Below are positions 1 to 5,930 of a stretch of DNA of 5,930 nt, one piece after another. The DNA lies in assembly GCA_013695775.1 (NCBI GenBank), contig JACCZV010000192.1, positions 1 through 5,930 of the forward strand, given 5' to 3'. Position 1 is the stretch's first letter. Each line of letters opens with the position of its first letter. The notes beneath the pieces were generated by a model. The model searched no databases and was not told where the DNA came from. It was given only the letters and a program-made list of their open reading frames with translations. Both the position numbers and the translations under genes were made by a program. This DNA is from Chitinophagales bacterium (GTDB lineage Bacteria; Bacteroidota; Bacteroidia; Chitinophagales; UBA10324).

Positions 1-655
1 GGCTACAGCTATCAACCTTGCAGGCCGTGATGTGTTTGAAGCCGTACAGATGTCTGTGCAACCCAAGGTGCTTGATACGCCACCTGTAACAGCCGTTGCC
101 AAAAATGGCATACAACTAATCACCAAAGCGCGGGTTACTGTTCGCACAAACATCAACAAGCTGGTAGGTGGCGCCGGTGAGGAAACCGTGCTTGCACGTG
201 TGGGCGAAGGCATTGTGACATGCATCGGCTCAGCAGGGTCGCATAAAGATGTTTTGGAAAACCCGGATTCCATCTCAAAGGTGGTGCTGGCCAAAGGGCT
301 TGATGCAGGCACAGCTTTCGAAATTCTCTCTATAGATATTGCAGACATTGATGTAGGCAAAAACATTGGTGCTCAATTGCAGATGGATCAGGCAAATGCA
401 GATAAGAACATTGCCCAGGCTAAAGCGGAAGAACGGCGTGCTATGGCTGTAGCCACCGAACAGGAAATGAAAGCCCGTGGTGCAGAAATGCGCGCAAAAG
501 TTATTGAAGCGGAAGCGCTTATTCCACAGGCTATGTCGGAAGCATTCAGAAGTGGCAATATTGGCATCATGGATTATTATAAGATGAAAAATGTACAGGC
601 GGATACTCAGATGCGAGAATCATTAGGTGGACCCATTGATACCAGGAAAGAATGA
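1..655 (+). CDS. floA: Flotillin-like protein FloA, 5'-truncated by the window edge
   Basis: This is the C-terminal 217 residues of a flotillin-like SPFH/band-7 protein of the FloA (YqfA) family, read in frame from base 2 to a TGA at 653-655. FloA proteins are bacterial membrane scaffolds that oligomerise in functional membrane microdomains. Family hallmarks seen directly include AINLAGRD at the left edge, KARVTVR, LVGGAGEET, ARVGEGIV, HKDVLENPDSIS, KGLDAGTAFEILSIDIADIDVG and, near the end, GIMDYYKMKNVQADTQMR. After the SPFH domain comes an Ala/Glu/Lys-rich helical stretch (about 375-530) containing QAKAEERRAMAVA, the presumed coiled-coil oligomerisation region. FloA is usually about 330 residues, so roughly 110 N-terminal residues, including the membrane-inserted segment, lie off the left edge. 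The GTG at 32 is not the start because family-conserved residues precede it. This gene is visibly richer in G+C than the kinase genes downstream. An NfeD-type partner often sits upstream but cannot be seen here. Confidence 0.95.
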   Translation, partial: ATAINLAGRDVFEAVQMSVQPKVLDTPPVTAVAKNGIQLITKARVTVRTNINKLVGGAGEETVLARVGEGIVTCIGSAGSHKDVLENPDSISKVVLAKGLDAGTAFEILSIDIADIDVGKNIGAQLQMDQANADKNIAQAKAEERRAMAVATEQEMKARGAEMRAKVIEAEALIPQAMSEAFRSGNIGIMDYYKMKNVQADTQMRESLGGPIDTRKE

Positions 656-819
656 TCTTCTTCCTCTGACCATTACTTGCAGACAGGCACAGGCCATTGA
701 TAATTTGTATAAAAAATTTGTTATCCATTATTAATAATAAGAGTCAAGCCCACCTGACCTTTAAAAGAGATTAATTAGTAGCATACGGCCTTCATACTTT
801 TCTTACTTTAGAACTTATC
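656..819. other. AT-rich intergenic spacer between floA and mazG
   Basis: This 164-base spacer has no supportable gene. It holds a direct repeat of AATTTGT (702-708 and 715-721) and a perfect 12-base AT-only palindrome, ATTATTAATAAT (727-738). The second repeat lies in AAAATTTG (713-720), one mismatch from the Bacteroidota -7 consensus TANNTTTG, but no good TTTG -33 element sits at the right distance. Another imperfect match, TACTTTAG at 805-812, is very close to the mazG start. A mazG promoter probably lies in this spacer, but I cannot place it firmly. No GC-rich hairpin followed by a T-run was found to end floA. Confidence 0.35.
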
Positions 820-1629
820 ATGATGAATGCTTCCCAGGTTGCCTTCGGCCGATTGTTAAAAATTATGGATGACCTGCGGGAACAATGTCCGTGGGATAAA
901 AAACAAACTCTTGACTCTTTGCGGCTGCTTACTATTGAGGAAACCTATGAATTGGCTGATGCAATTGATGATAATGATATGAAGCTTCTAAAGGAAGAGA
1001 TCGGAGATATTCTGCTGCATATGGTCTTTTATTCCAGGATCGCTTCTGAACAAGGCGCATTTGATATTACATCTGTTATAAATGCCCTTTGTGATAAGCT
1101 CATCCGCCGCCACCCTCACATTTATGGATTTCCTGAGAATTCAGAAGAACTGGTTAAGGTAAATTCGGAAGCAGATGTGAAGCATAATTGGGAGCAGATA
1201 AAGATGAAAGAAAGAAAAAAATCTGTACTCGAGGGTGTACCACAATCGCTGCCGGCAGTAGTGAAAGCATTTCGCATCCAGGATAAGGCGAAGCAGGTAG
1301 GTTTTGAATGGGAGAATAAGCAAGATGTTTGGATGAAAGTTGAGGAGGAGCTGAAAGAATTTTCGGAATATGCCAGCCGTGAAGATCTCCCTGCTGAGGA
1401 GAAAAAAAGAATGGAAAGTGAATTTGGCGACCTGCTCTTTTCCCTCATTAATTTCTCTCGTTTTCTTGAAATCGACCCCGAAGCTGCCCTTGAAAAAACG
1501 AATAAAAAGTTTATCTCCCGCTTTCGCATGATGGAAGATACCGCCGAAAAACAAGACAGGAAATTAAAAGATATGACATTGGGTGAAATGGATTTACTCT
1601 GGTCGCACGCTAAGGAAATATATAAATAA
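820..1629 (+). CDS. mazG: Nucleoside triphosphate pyrophosphohydrolase MazG
   Basis: This is a 269-residue, full-length MazG (the E. coli protein is about 263). It hydrolyses (d)NTPs to NMP plus pyrophosphate in the cytoplasm and is linked to removal of aberrant nucleotides and, in E. coli, to lowering ppGpp. Two tandem all-alpha MazG domains are visible. Domain 1 has CPWD (23-26), EExxE (E40, E41, E44), ExxD (E60, D63) and RRHPHIYG (96-103). A linker contains VLEGVPQSLPAVVKA (136-150). Domain 2 has EExxE (E176, E177, E180), ExxD (E201, D204) and NKKFISRF (228-235), then W261 and K265. K230, R234, W261 and K265 sit at a constant +8 offset from the nucleotide-contacting residues I recall for the active C-terminal domain of E. 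coli MazG, so this site looks intact. The start is ATGATG at 820; either ATG is possible, and no Shine-Dalgarno sequence is seen. The gene is 164 bases from floA and 87 from the kinase, so it may be transcribed alone. Confidence 0.95.
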   Translation: MMNASQVAFGRLLKIMDDLREQCPWDKKQTLDSLRLLTIEETYELADAIDDNDMKLLKEEIGDILLHMVFYSRIASEQGAFDITSVINALCDKLIRRHPHIYGFPENSEELVKVNSEADVKHNWEQIKMKERKKSVLEGVPQSLPAVVKAFRIQDKAKQVGFEWENKQDVWMKVEEELKEFSEYASREDLPAEEKKRMESEFGDLLFSLINFSRFLEIDPEAALEKTNKKFISRFRMMEDTAEKQDRKLKDMTLGEMDLLWSHAKEIYK

Positions 1630-1651
1630 GTAGGTGGCTTCGCATTTGCTC

Positions 1652-1683
1652 TTTCAGTCCACCATCGCAAAATTGTAAATTTG
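1652..1683 (+). promoter_or_regulatory. Candidate Bacteroidota-type promoter for the large kinase
   Basis: TAAATTTG at 1676-1683 matches the Bacteroidota sigma-ABfr -7 consensus TANNTTTG perfectly. TTTC at 1652-1655, one mismatch from the -33 TTTG, lies 20 bases upstream, close to the usual spacing. Transcription would be expected to start at about 1688-1691, giving a leader of only about 26-29 bases before the TTG start at 1717. A better TTTG at 1645-1648 is too far away (27 bases). The location in a short gap directly before a gene supports the call; transcription has not been tested. Confidence 0.5.
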
Positions 1684-1685
1684 CG
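1666..1685. repeat. Inverted repeat CGCAAA-N8-TTTGCG overlapping the -7 box
   Basis: Perfect 6-base arms, CGCAAA (1666-1671) and TTTGCG (1680-1685), flank an 8-base centre. The right arm overlaps the TTTG of the candidate -7 element, so a dimeric regulator bound here would cover the promoter. It may be an operator, or it may be chance, since arms this short are not rare. It is not a terminator: there is no T-tract and the arms are short. Confidence 0.3.
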
Positions 1686-1691
1686 CTGCTT

Positions 1692-1720
1692 ATGATCAAC
1701 TCATGGGTATGAACTATTGA
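1692..1720 (+). other. Two tiny overlapping leader reading frames before the kinase start
   Basis: ATG at 1692 opens MINSWV and stops at TGA 1710-1712. ATG at 1703 opens MGMNY and stops at TGA 1718-1720, which overlaps the kinase TTG start (1717-1719) in the sequence TTGA. If transcription starts near 1689, ribosomes would meet both ATGs before the TTG, so the second frame could couple termination to re-initiation. They may equally be chance ATGs with no function. Neither has a Shine-Dalgarno sequence. Confidence 0.2.
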
Positions 1721-4700
1721 AGTTTTTAAGAACATATAGGATCATTTTCCTTCTACTATCAATCCTGTGTCTATTCCTCTCACATAATATTGGAAGCTTT
1801 AGCCGGAAAACATCCGAACTTAAGCATGCTGCCGCCAAACTTTCTTCGAAGGTTTCTGATCTGCAATTGAAATTTCAACAAAAGCTGTCGGATCCGGCGA
1901 TGATACGAATTATAGAATCCAAATCGTACTGGCGTAATATTTCAGCCTTCAGTTCGGAAGATTATGAGATCCTGATATATCAAAATGACTCGTTGGTATT
2001 CTGGTCGCAAAATTTAGTGATACCAGGTCAAAGATCATCTGAATCTAAAGAAGCTATAAGTTTTCAGAAATTCCGCAATGGATATTTTATAGTAGTAGAA
2101 AAAGTGCTTCCCGTAAACAGATCCGGAGAAATCTTTCATGTCTCAGCCCTTGTTCCGGTAAAATATTCATATGAGACGTCAAATAGTTATCTGAAACCTC
2201 ACTTCAATAAATTGTTCGATCTGGAAAATTATTTCCTGTTGTCCAAGATAAGTCGTCCTGATCATCTTCCTGTGAATGATTTATCTGGAAAGCCTCTATT
2301 TTATGTAGGAATAGATCCTGCAGACTATTCTGGTAGGGCAAGTGGAGCGGCACTTCTATTCTTTGTTGCCTCTCTCATACTTTTCGTTGTCTTTCTTCAT
2401 CAAGTATTAAATCTCCTGCCGGATCAGCGGCTTGTGTGGCTCCGACCATTGATCTTGTCCGTATTATTTATCGGTTTATATTTTTTATTATCAGATAGAA
2501 GCATACTTCTGAAGGGTGTTTCAAACTGGCGAATTTTTAATCCCGAGCTTTTTGCTTCAGAAGGCGTCGCTTCTTCCCTGGGCAGCCTCATCATACAGTT
2601 ATTGTTTTTGTTTTGGGCGTGCATTTATATTACAAATAAAGTGCAGATCAGAATTAATGTAGCTTCTCATTCCGTTCTCAATTATGTGCTTCACCTGGTG
2701 GGGTATTTTATCATCTTTTATCTCACCATTTATACGGTTGGTGTCATAAGCGCATTGGTGCATGACTCAAAAATACAGTTTGCCCTTATAAATCCATTGC
2801 AGCCGGATTACTTCAGCCTGGCGGCCGTTGTGTGTATAGCCATTATATTTATTTGCCTGTTTTTGCTCTCAGTAAAAATTATATCTACACTGCGGCGCAG
2901 GGCGTTAAACTCTCTGGACAATGCAATTGTTCTTCTCACCTGCACCACACTTGCCTTCATATATTATCTCGTTCATGATAAGGGAATTTCTGGCCTGTGG
3001 GTAATGATGTGGGTGAATATGCTCATCATAATTCTGCCTTACTTCAGCATTCGCCCAAGGGGAGCCTTGAACTTTGCACGAATATTTACATTGCTTGTTT
3101 TTGTATCGGCTTCAGGCGCTGCGTTGCTGCAAGTTTATAGCGAGAAAAAGGAACAGGATACGAGGGTAAATTTTGCTGAGAAGCTAATCACCTCGGGCGA
3201 TGCGGTTACAGAATTTCTTCTCACCGACTTGCAACAACAAATTCCTGATGATGATTTTATAATTAATTTTTTTAAATCACCACAACTGGCTGGAAAAACT
3301 CTTGCCAACAGGCTGCAACAATTATATTTTCAGGAAGGCTTTAGCCGGTATGAGATTCACTATTATCCTTTCGATAAGGACGGATATCTTTTGCCGGTGG
3401 CAGGTGAGGAGTTTGGTTTTACTACTGAAAACAGAATGAAATCCGGTAAAAAGGAGGTGATTAAAAACCAGTTGTATAAGTATACATCTCCTTCCGGAAC
3501 TTTCAGCTATCTCGCGCAATATCCTATAAAAGATAATGATTCACTCTTAGGCCATTTAAATGTTCAATTAACAGCTGATGCATATAAAAGTGCGGGTGTT
3601 TATCCGGAGTTGCTTCTTGAAGAAAAAGATAAATTACCATTTGTTACCCCGCAATATTCTTATGCTATATATAACAATCAGCATTTGGTGAAACAGAGCG
3701 GAAATTACTTTTACGATTACCGTTTGCGATGGATTTCCCCGAATACATATGAGGAAAAATATTTAGATGATGGAGGCAGCAATCATCTTCTTTATAATGC
3801 GGGCAGCAACCTGATCATTGTAGTTTCTAAAGAAAACAACTGGTTTTCATACTTCACCTCATATTTTTCCTTCCTATTTGTTGTACTTTTTAACATCACT
3901 TTGCTGGTGTTGGTATTTAACATCATTAGCATACATCCAAATCTTCAATCTATCAGAAATTTTTTCAGAAGAGCATCGCTTCGCATGCTTATTCATGGCT
4001 TCTTTATGATATTTATTTTGACTATGCTGCTGATTATTGCTTATGTCGCAGGAACTTTTTTTCTGAAGCAATTCAATAATCTGGCGATGGAAACAGTAAC
4101 GGATAAAATGAACCGCATCAGTAAGTCTATACAATTTATCTATATTCAGGATTCATTGTCCTATCGTGGCGCAGGCGAATTTGAAAACGTGTTGAAAAAA
4201 AATATAGATGTGCTGGCAGAGGTGCAGGATATTGATATAAATTTTTATGATTTGCATGGAGATCTTGTAGCTTCTTCTCAAAGAAGCTTTTTTGAAAAGG
4301 GACTGATATCAAAAAAAATCAACCCCTTCGCTTTCCATGAATTATCCGGCCAGGGCCAAACCGTGTTGGTAAAAGAGGAACAGGTTGGAAAGCTTAAATT
4401 CTTCTCTGGCTACCAATCAATTCGAAATAGTATGGGCCGTCCGCTGGTATACATACATCTGCCCTATTTCAACTCCAAAGCAAATCTTAATGAGCAGGTT
4501 GGTTTCTTTTTCGTTGCATTAGTAAATGTGCTGGTGCTGGCAACAATTCTTGCAGGTTTATTGGCGCCTTTTATTTCAAGGCAGATCACTAAAAAGCTTT
4601 CACTTATAGGTGAAAAATTTAAAAAAGTTAGGGTTGGTTCAGGTAATGAGTTGATCGAATGGCAGGCAAATGATGAAATTGGAAATCTGGTATCTGAATA

Positions 4701-5439
4701 TAACAAAATGATCGGTGAATTAGATGCCAGCGCTGATAAGCTGGCGAAGTCTGAGCGCGAGCTGGCCTGGCGCGAGATGGCAAGACAAGTTGCTCATGAG
4801 ATAAAAAATCCACTAACTCCCATGAAGCTTAGCATTCAGCATCTTCAACGAGCATATGAACAGAATGCTCCAAATCTTAAAGAAATGACACAGAGAGTAT
4901 GTCTAACACTTATTGAGCAAATAAATAACCTGAGTCAGATCGCGAATGAGTTCTCCAACTTCGCCAAGATGCCTCAGCCTCAGGTTGAAGTTGTTAACGT
5001 AAATGAGGTGCTTAATGTAGCATGCAATCTGCTTCTGGAGTCAGAAGATGTGCAGGTACAACTTTATAATCACGCTGACCAAAATGTGGTAGCTGCCGAT
5101 AAAAATCAATTACTTAGCGTTTTCAATAATCTTATTCTTAACGCCATTCAAGCCATACCAGACGACCGCACGGGCAATGTGAAAGTGATTACCCAGAACA
5201 CAGATGGACAAATTGTGATCTCTGTTTCAGACAATGGTGTAGGAATATCTGAGGAAGAGGGAAAAAAGGTGTTCATCCCCAACTTTACTACGAAATCTTC
5301 CGGCACTGGACTTGGCCTGGCAATTAGCAAAAACATAGTAGAAAGCTTTGGAGGAGCCATACACTTCTCATCAGAAAAAAATATTGGAACAACCTTTTTT
5401 ATCGAACTTCCGTTACTTAAAAAAGAGAATCTGAATTAG
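1717..5439 (+). CDS. Large multi-pass sensor histidine kinase, NtrY-like core
   Basis: A 1240-residue membrane sensor kinase expected to autophosphorylate on histidine and pass phosphate to an unidentified response regulator. The C-terminal core is complete. It has a HAMP linker (about 951-1005, with DEIGNLVSEYNKM) and an H-box REMARQVAHEIKNPLTP with phospho-acceptor H1027 (codon 4795-4797). H-E-x-x-N also fits the HisKA phosphatase motif. The ATPase domain has an N-box (FNNLILNAIQAIP, N1138 and N1142), a G1 box DNGVGI (1172-1177), an F-box FIPNFTTK (1186-1193) and a G2 box GTGLGLA (1196-1202). About 12 helices are predicted by eye: 7-24, 211-231, 242-258, 286-305, 320-343, 366-388, 403-419, 427-444, 455-472, 714-737, 757-781 and 926-949. 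Arg-rich loops (393-395, 446-448, 747-752) fall on the cytoplasmic side. This puts 25-210, 473-713 and 782-925 outside the cytoplasm. The start is TTG at 1717: the frame is closed upstream by TGA at 1693-1695, no in-frame ATG lies between, and the next in-frame Met (residue 62) would lose helix 1. The H-box resembles NtrY, but no NtrX-like regulator is present and the ligand is unknown. Confidence 0.93.
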   Translation: MKFLRTYRIIFLLLSILCLFLSHNIGSFSRKTSELKHAAAKLSSKVSDLQLKFQQKLSDPAMIRIIESKSYWRNISAFSSEDYEILIYQNDSLVFWSQNLVIPGQRSSESKEAISFQKFRNGYFIVVEKVLPVNRSGEIFHVSALVPVKYSYETSNSYLKPHFNKLFDLENYFLLSKISRPDHLPVNDLSGKPLFYVGIDPADYSGRASGAALLFFVASLILFVVFLHQVLNLLPDQRLVWLRPLILSVLFIGLYFLLSDRSILLKGVSNWRIFNPELFASEGVASSLGSLIIQLLFLFWACIYITNKVQIRINVASHSVLNYVLHLVGYFIIFYLTIYTVGVISALVHDSKIQFALINPLQPDYFSLAAVVCIAIIFICLFLLSVKIISTLRRRALNSLDNAIVLLTCTTLAFIYYLVHDKGISGLWVMMWVNMLIIILPYFSIRPRGALNFARIFTLLVFVSASGAALLQVYSEKKEQDTRVNFAEKLITSGDAVTEFLLTDLQQQIPDDDFIINFFKSPQLAGKTLANRLQQLYFQEGFSRYEIHYYPFDKDGYLLPVAGEEFGFTTENRMKSGKKEVIKNQLYKYTSPSGTFSYLAQYPIKDNDSLLGHLNVQLTADAYKSAGVYPELLLEEKDKLPFVTPQYSYAIYNNQHLVKQSGNYFYDYRLRWISPNTYEEKYLDDGGSNHLLYNAGSNLIIVVSKENNWFSYFTSYFSFLFVVLFNITLLVLVFNIISIHPNLQSIRNFFRRASLRMLIHGFFMIFILTMLLIIAYVAGTFFLKQFNNLAMETVTDKMNRISKSIQFIYIQDSLSYRGAGEFENVLKKNIDVLAEVQDIDINFYDLHGDLVASSQRSFFEKGLISKKINPFAFHELSGQGQTVLVKEEQVGKLKFFSGYQSIRNSMGRPLVYIHLPYFNSKANLNEQVGFFFVALVNVLVLATILAGLLAPFISRQITKKLSLIGEKFKKVRVGSGNELIEWQANDEIGNLVSEYNKMIGELDASADKLAKSERELAWREMARQVAHEIKNPLTPMKLSIQHLQRAYEQNAPNLKEMTQRVCLTLIEQINNLSQIANEFSNFAKMPQPQVEVVNVNEVLNVACNLLLESEDVQVQLYNHADQNVVAADKNQLLSVFNNLILNAIQAIPDDRTGNVKVITQNTDGQIVISVSDNGVGISEEEGKKVFIPNFTTKSSGTGLGLAISKNIVESFGGAIHFSSEKNIGTTFFIELPLLKKENLN

Positions 5440-5553
5440 CTATAAGATTGACCGGATATAAGGCCTTTGCCGATTGTCATAGAAAATCCATTTATCTGCA
5501 ATCTCTGAATTCCATCATGAATTGAGCTATATTAACCATCAGATTCATCTCAC

Positions 5554-5930
5554 ATGAAGAGGAAGCCATTTTTAATTTTCTATCTTTTAGTGGCATACAT
5601 ATTTACCTCCTTTATTTGGTGGATATTTTACCTGACACGTATCAGTACTGAGGCATATATGGAGAAAAAAGAGCTTTCACATCTCAACTACATCTATCAG
5701 CGAAACACCTCTCAAAATGTGGAGAATACGGCTAAAACCAAAGTCATTGATATGGAATATCAGTCGAATATAAAAAAGATTGATAAGGAATATAGGAGTA
5801 AAATAAATATGATCATTGGTGAAGGTTCAGTGTTCCTGATTATATTATTGGTAGTTACATTTAAGATGAATCATAGCCTGCAACGTGAGAATAGGGTTCA
5901 TCTTCAGCAAAAAAATTTCCTGCTGTCGAT
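5554..5930 (+). CDS. Sensor histidine kinase, N-terminal part only, cut by the window edge
   Basis: An open frame runs from ATG at 5554 to the right edge: 125 complete codons plus two bases, with no stop. It starts MKRKPFLIFYLLVAYIF, giving a first membrane helix at about residues 5-27. A charged, probably helical segment follows (about 28-89, rich in Lys, Glu, Asn and Gln). A second helix, around VFLIILLVVTF (94-104), comes next. The last residues, QRENRVHLQQKNFLLS (110-125), match the juxtamembrane region that in many Bacteroidota kinases leads straight into an H-box of the type S-[IV]-T-H-E-L-K-S-P. The catalytic part is therefore inferred, not seen. The segment between the helices, about 60 residues, is too short for a typical PAS or CACHE sensor and more likely forms a coiled coil. 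The gene follows the large kinase after 114 bases on the same strand. No TANNTTTG box or Shine-Dalgarno sequence stands out in that gap, so co-transcription with the large kinase is possible. Confidence 0.75.
   Translation, partial: MKRKPFLIFYLLVAYIFTSFIWWIFYLTRISTEAYMEKKELSHLNYIYQRNTSQNVENTAKTKVIDMEYQSNIKKIDKEYRSKINMIIGEGSVFLIILLVVTFKMNHSLQRENRVHLQQKNFLLS

Noticed and set aside
32..34. GTG at 32 as a possible start of the floA frame
   Set aside because: The frame is open to the left edge, and the residues before it (ATAINLAGRD) are conserved in FloA, so the gene simply continues off the window.
1633..1663. GGTGG (1633-1637) and CCACC (1659-1663) as a terminator after mazG
   Set aside because: A five-base stem with a 21-base loop and no following T-run is too weak for an intrinsic terminator.
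1122..1670. Long open frames on the - strand opposite mazG (1122-1670 and 1141-1554)
   Set aside because: They lie antisense to a clearly recognised gene, are rich in Ser/Phe as expected of antisense to Glu/Lys codons, and show no family motifs.
1717..1794. Lipoprotein signal at the kinase N-terminus (Cys at residue 18)
   Set aside because: The residues before Cys18 (LSIL) do not fit a lipobox, which needs a small residue directly before the Cys. The hydrophobic stretch fits a membrane anchor better.
2424..5360. Several short open frames on the - strand opposite the large kinase
   Set aside because: All are antisense to well-supported kinase coding sequence, are 60-86 residues long and have no recognisable domain.
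5503..5526. Possible hairpin before the second kinase: CTC and AATTC (5503-5512) pairing with GAATTGAG (5519-5526) around CATCAT
   Set aside because: The stem is AT-rich, broken by a two-base bulge, and not followed by a T-tract, so neither a terminator nor a riboswitch can be supported.

Overview
The window reads as ordinary chromosomal DNA from a member of the Bacteroidota, possibly the Chitinophagales or a nearby group. No rRNA or unique marker is present, so the rank is an inference. Three things point that way. A perfect TANNTTTG box (the Bacteroidota -7 element) lies 33 bases upstream of the large kinase gene. No start codon has a recognisable Shine-Dalgarno sequence. The sensor kinases have the architecture common in that phylum. 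All four genes lie on the + strand, and no mobile element, CRISPR array, tRNA or rRNA was seen.

Layout: (1) bases 1-655 hold the 3' two thirds of a flotillin-like floA gene, whose N-terminal membrane part lies off the left edge. (2) 656-819 is an AT-rich spacer with a short palindrome and a direct repeat. (3) 820-1629 is a full-length mazG with two complete MazG domains. (4) 1630-1716 is a compact spacer with a good promoter candidate, overlapped by an inverted repeat. (5) 1717-5439 encodes a 1240-residue, roughly 12-pass sensor histidine kinase with an NtrY-like catalytic core. It begins at a TTG codon that overlaps the stop of a tiny upstream reading frame. (6) 5440-5553 is a spacer with no convincing signal. 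(7) 5554 to the right edge is the start of a second, smaller histidine kinase, cut just before its phospho-acceptor histidine would be expected.

How the genes relate: floA (membrane organisation) and mazG (nucleotide-pool sanitation) are housekeeping-type genes, and nothing here links them functionally to the kinases. The two kinases lie in tandem and may both feed a response regulator encoded beyond the right edge; no receiver-domain protein is present in the window. The most distinctive item is the large kinase. Its predicted topology places three separate regions outside the cytoplasm, with an eight-helix membrane block between the first and second. At least four short segments in those regions look like pieces of PAS/CACHE-type sensor folds. 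I saw no convincing undescribed biological system beyond this unusual receptor layout.
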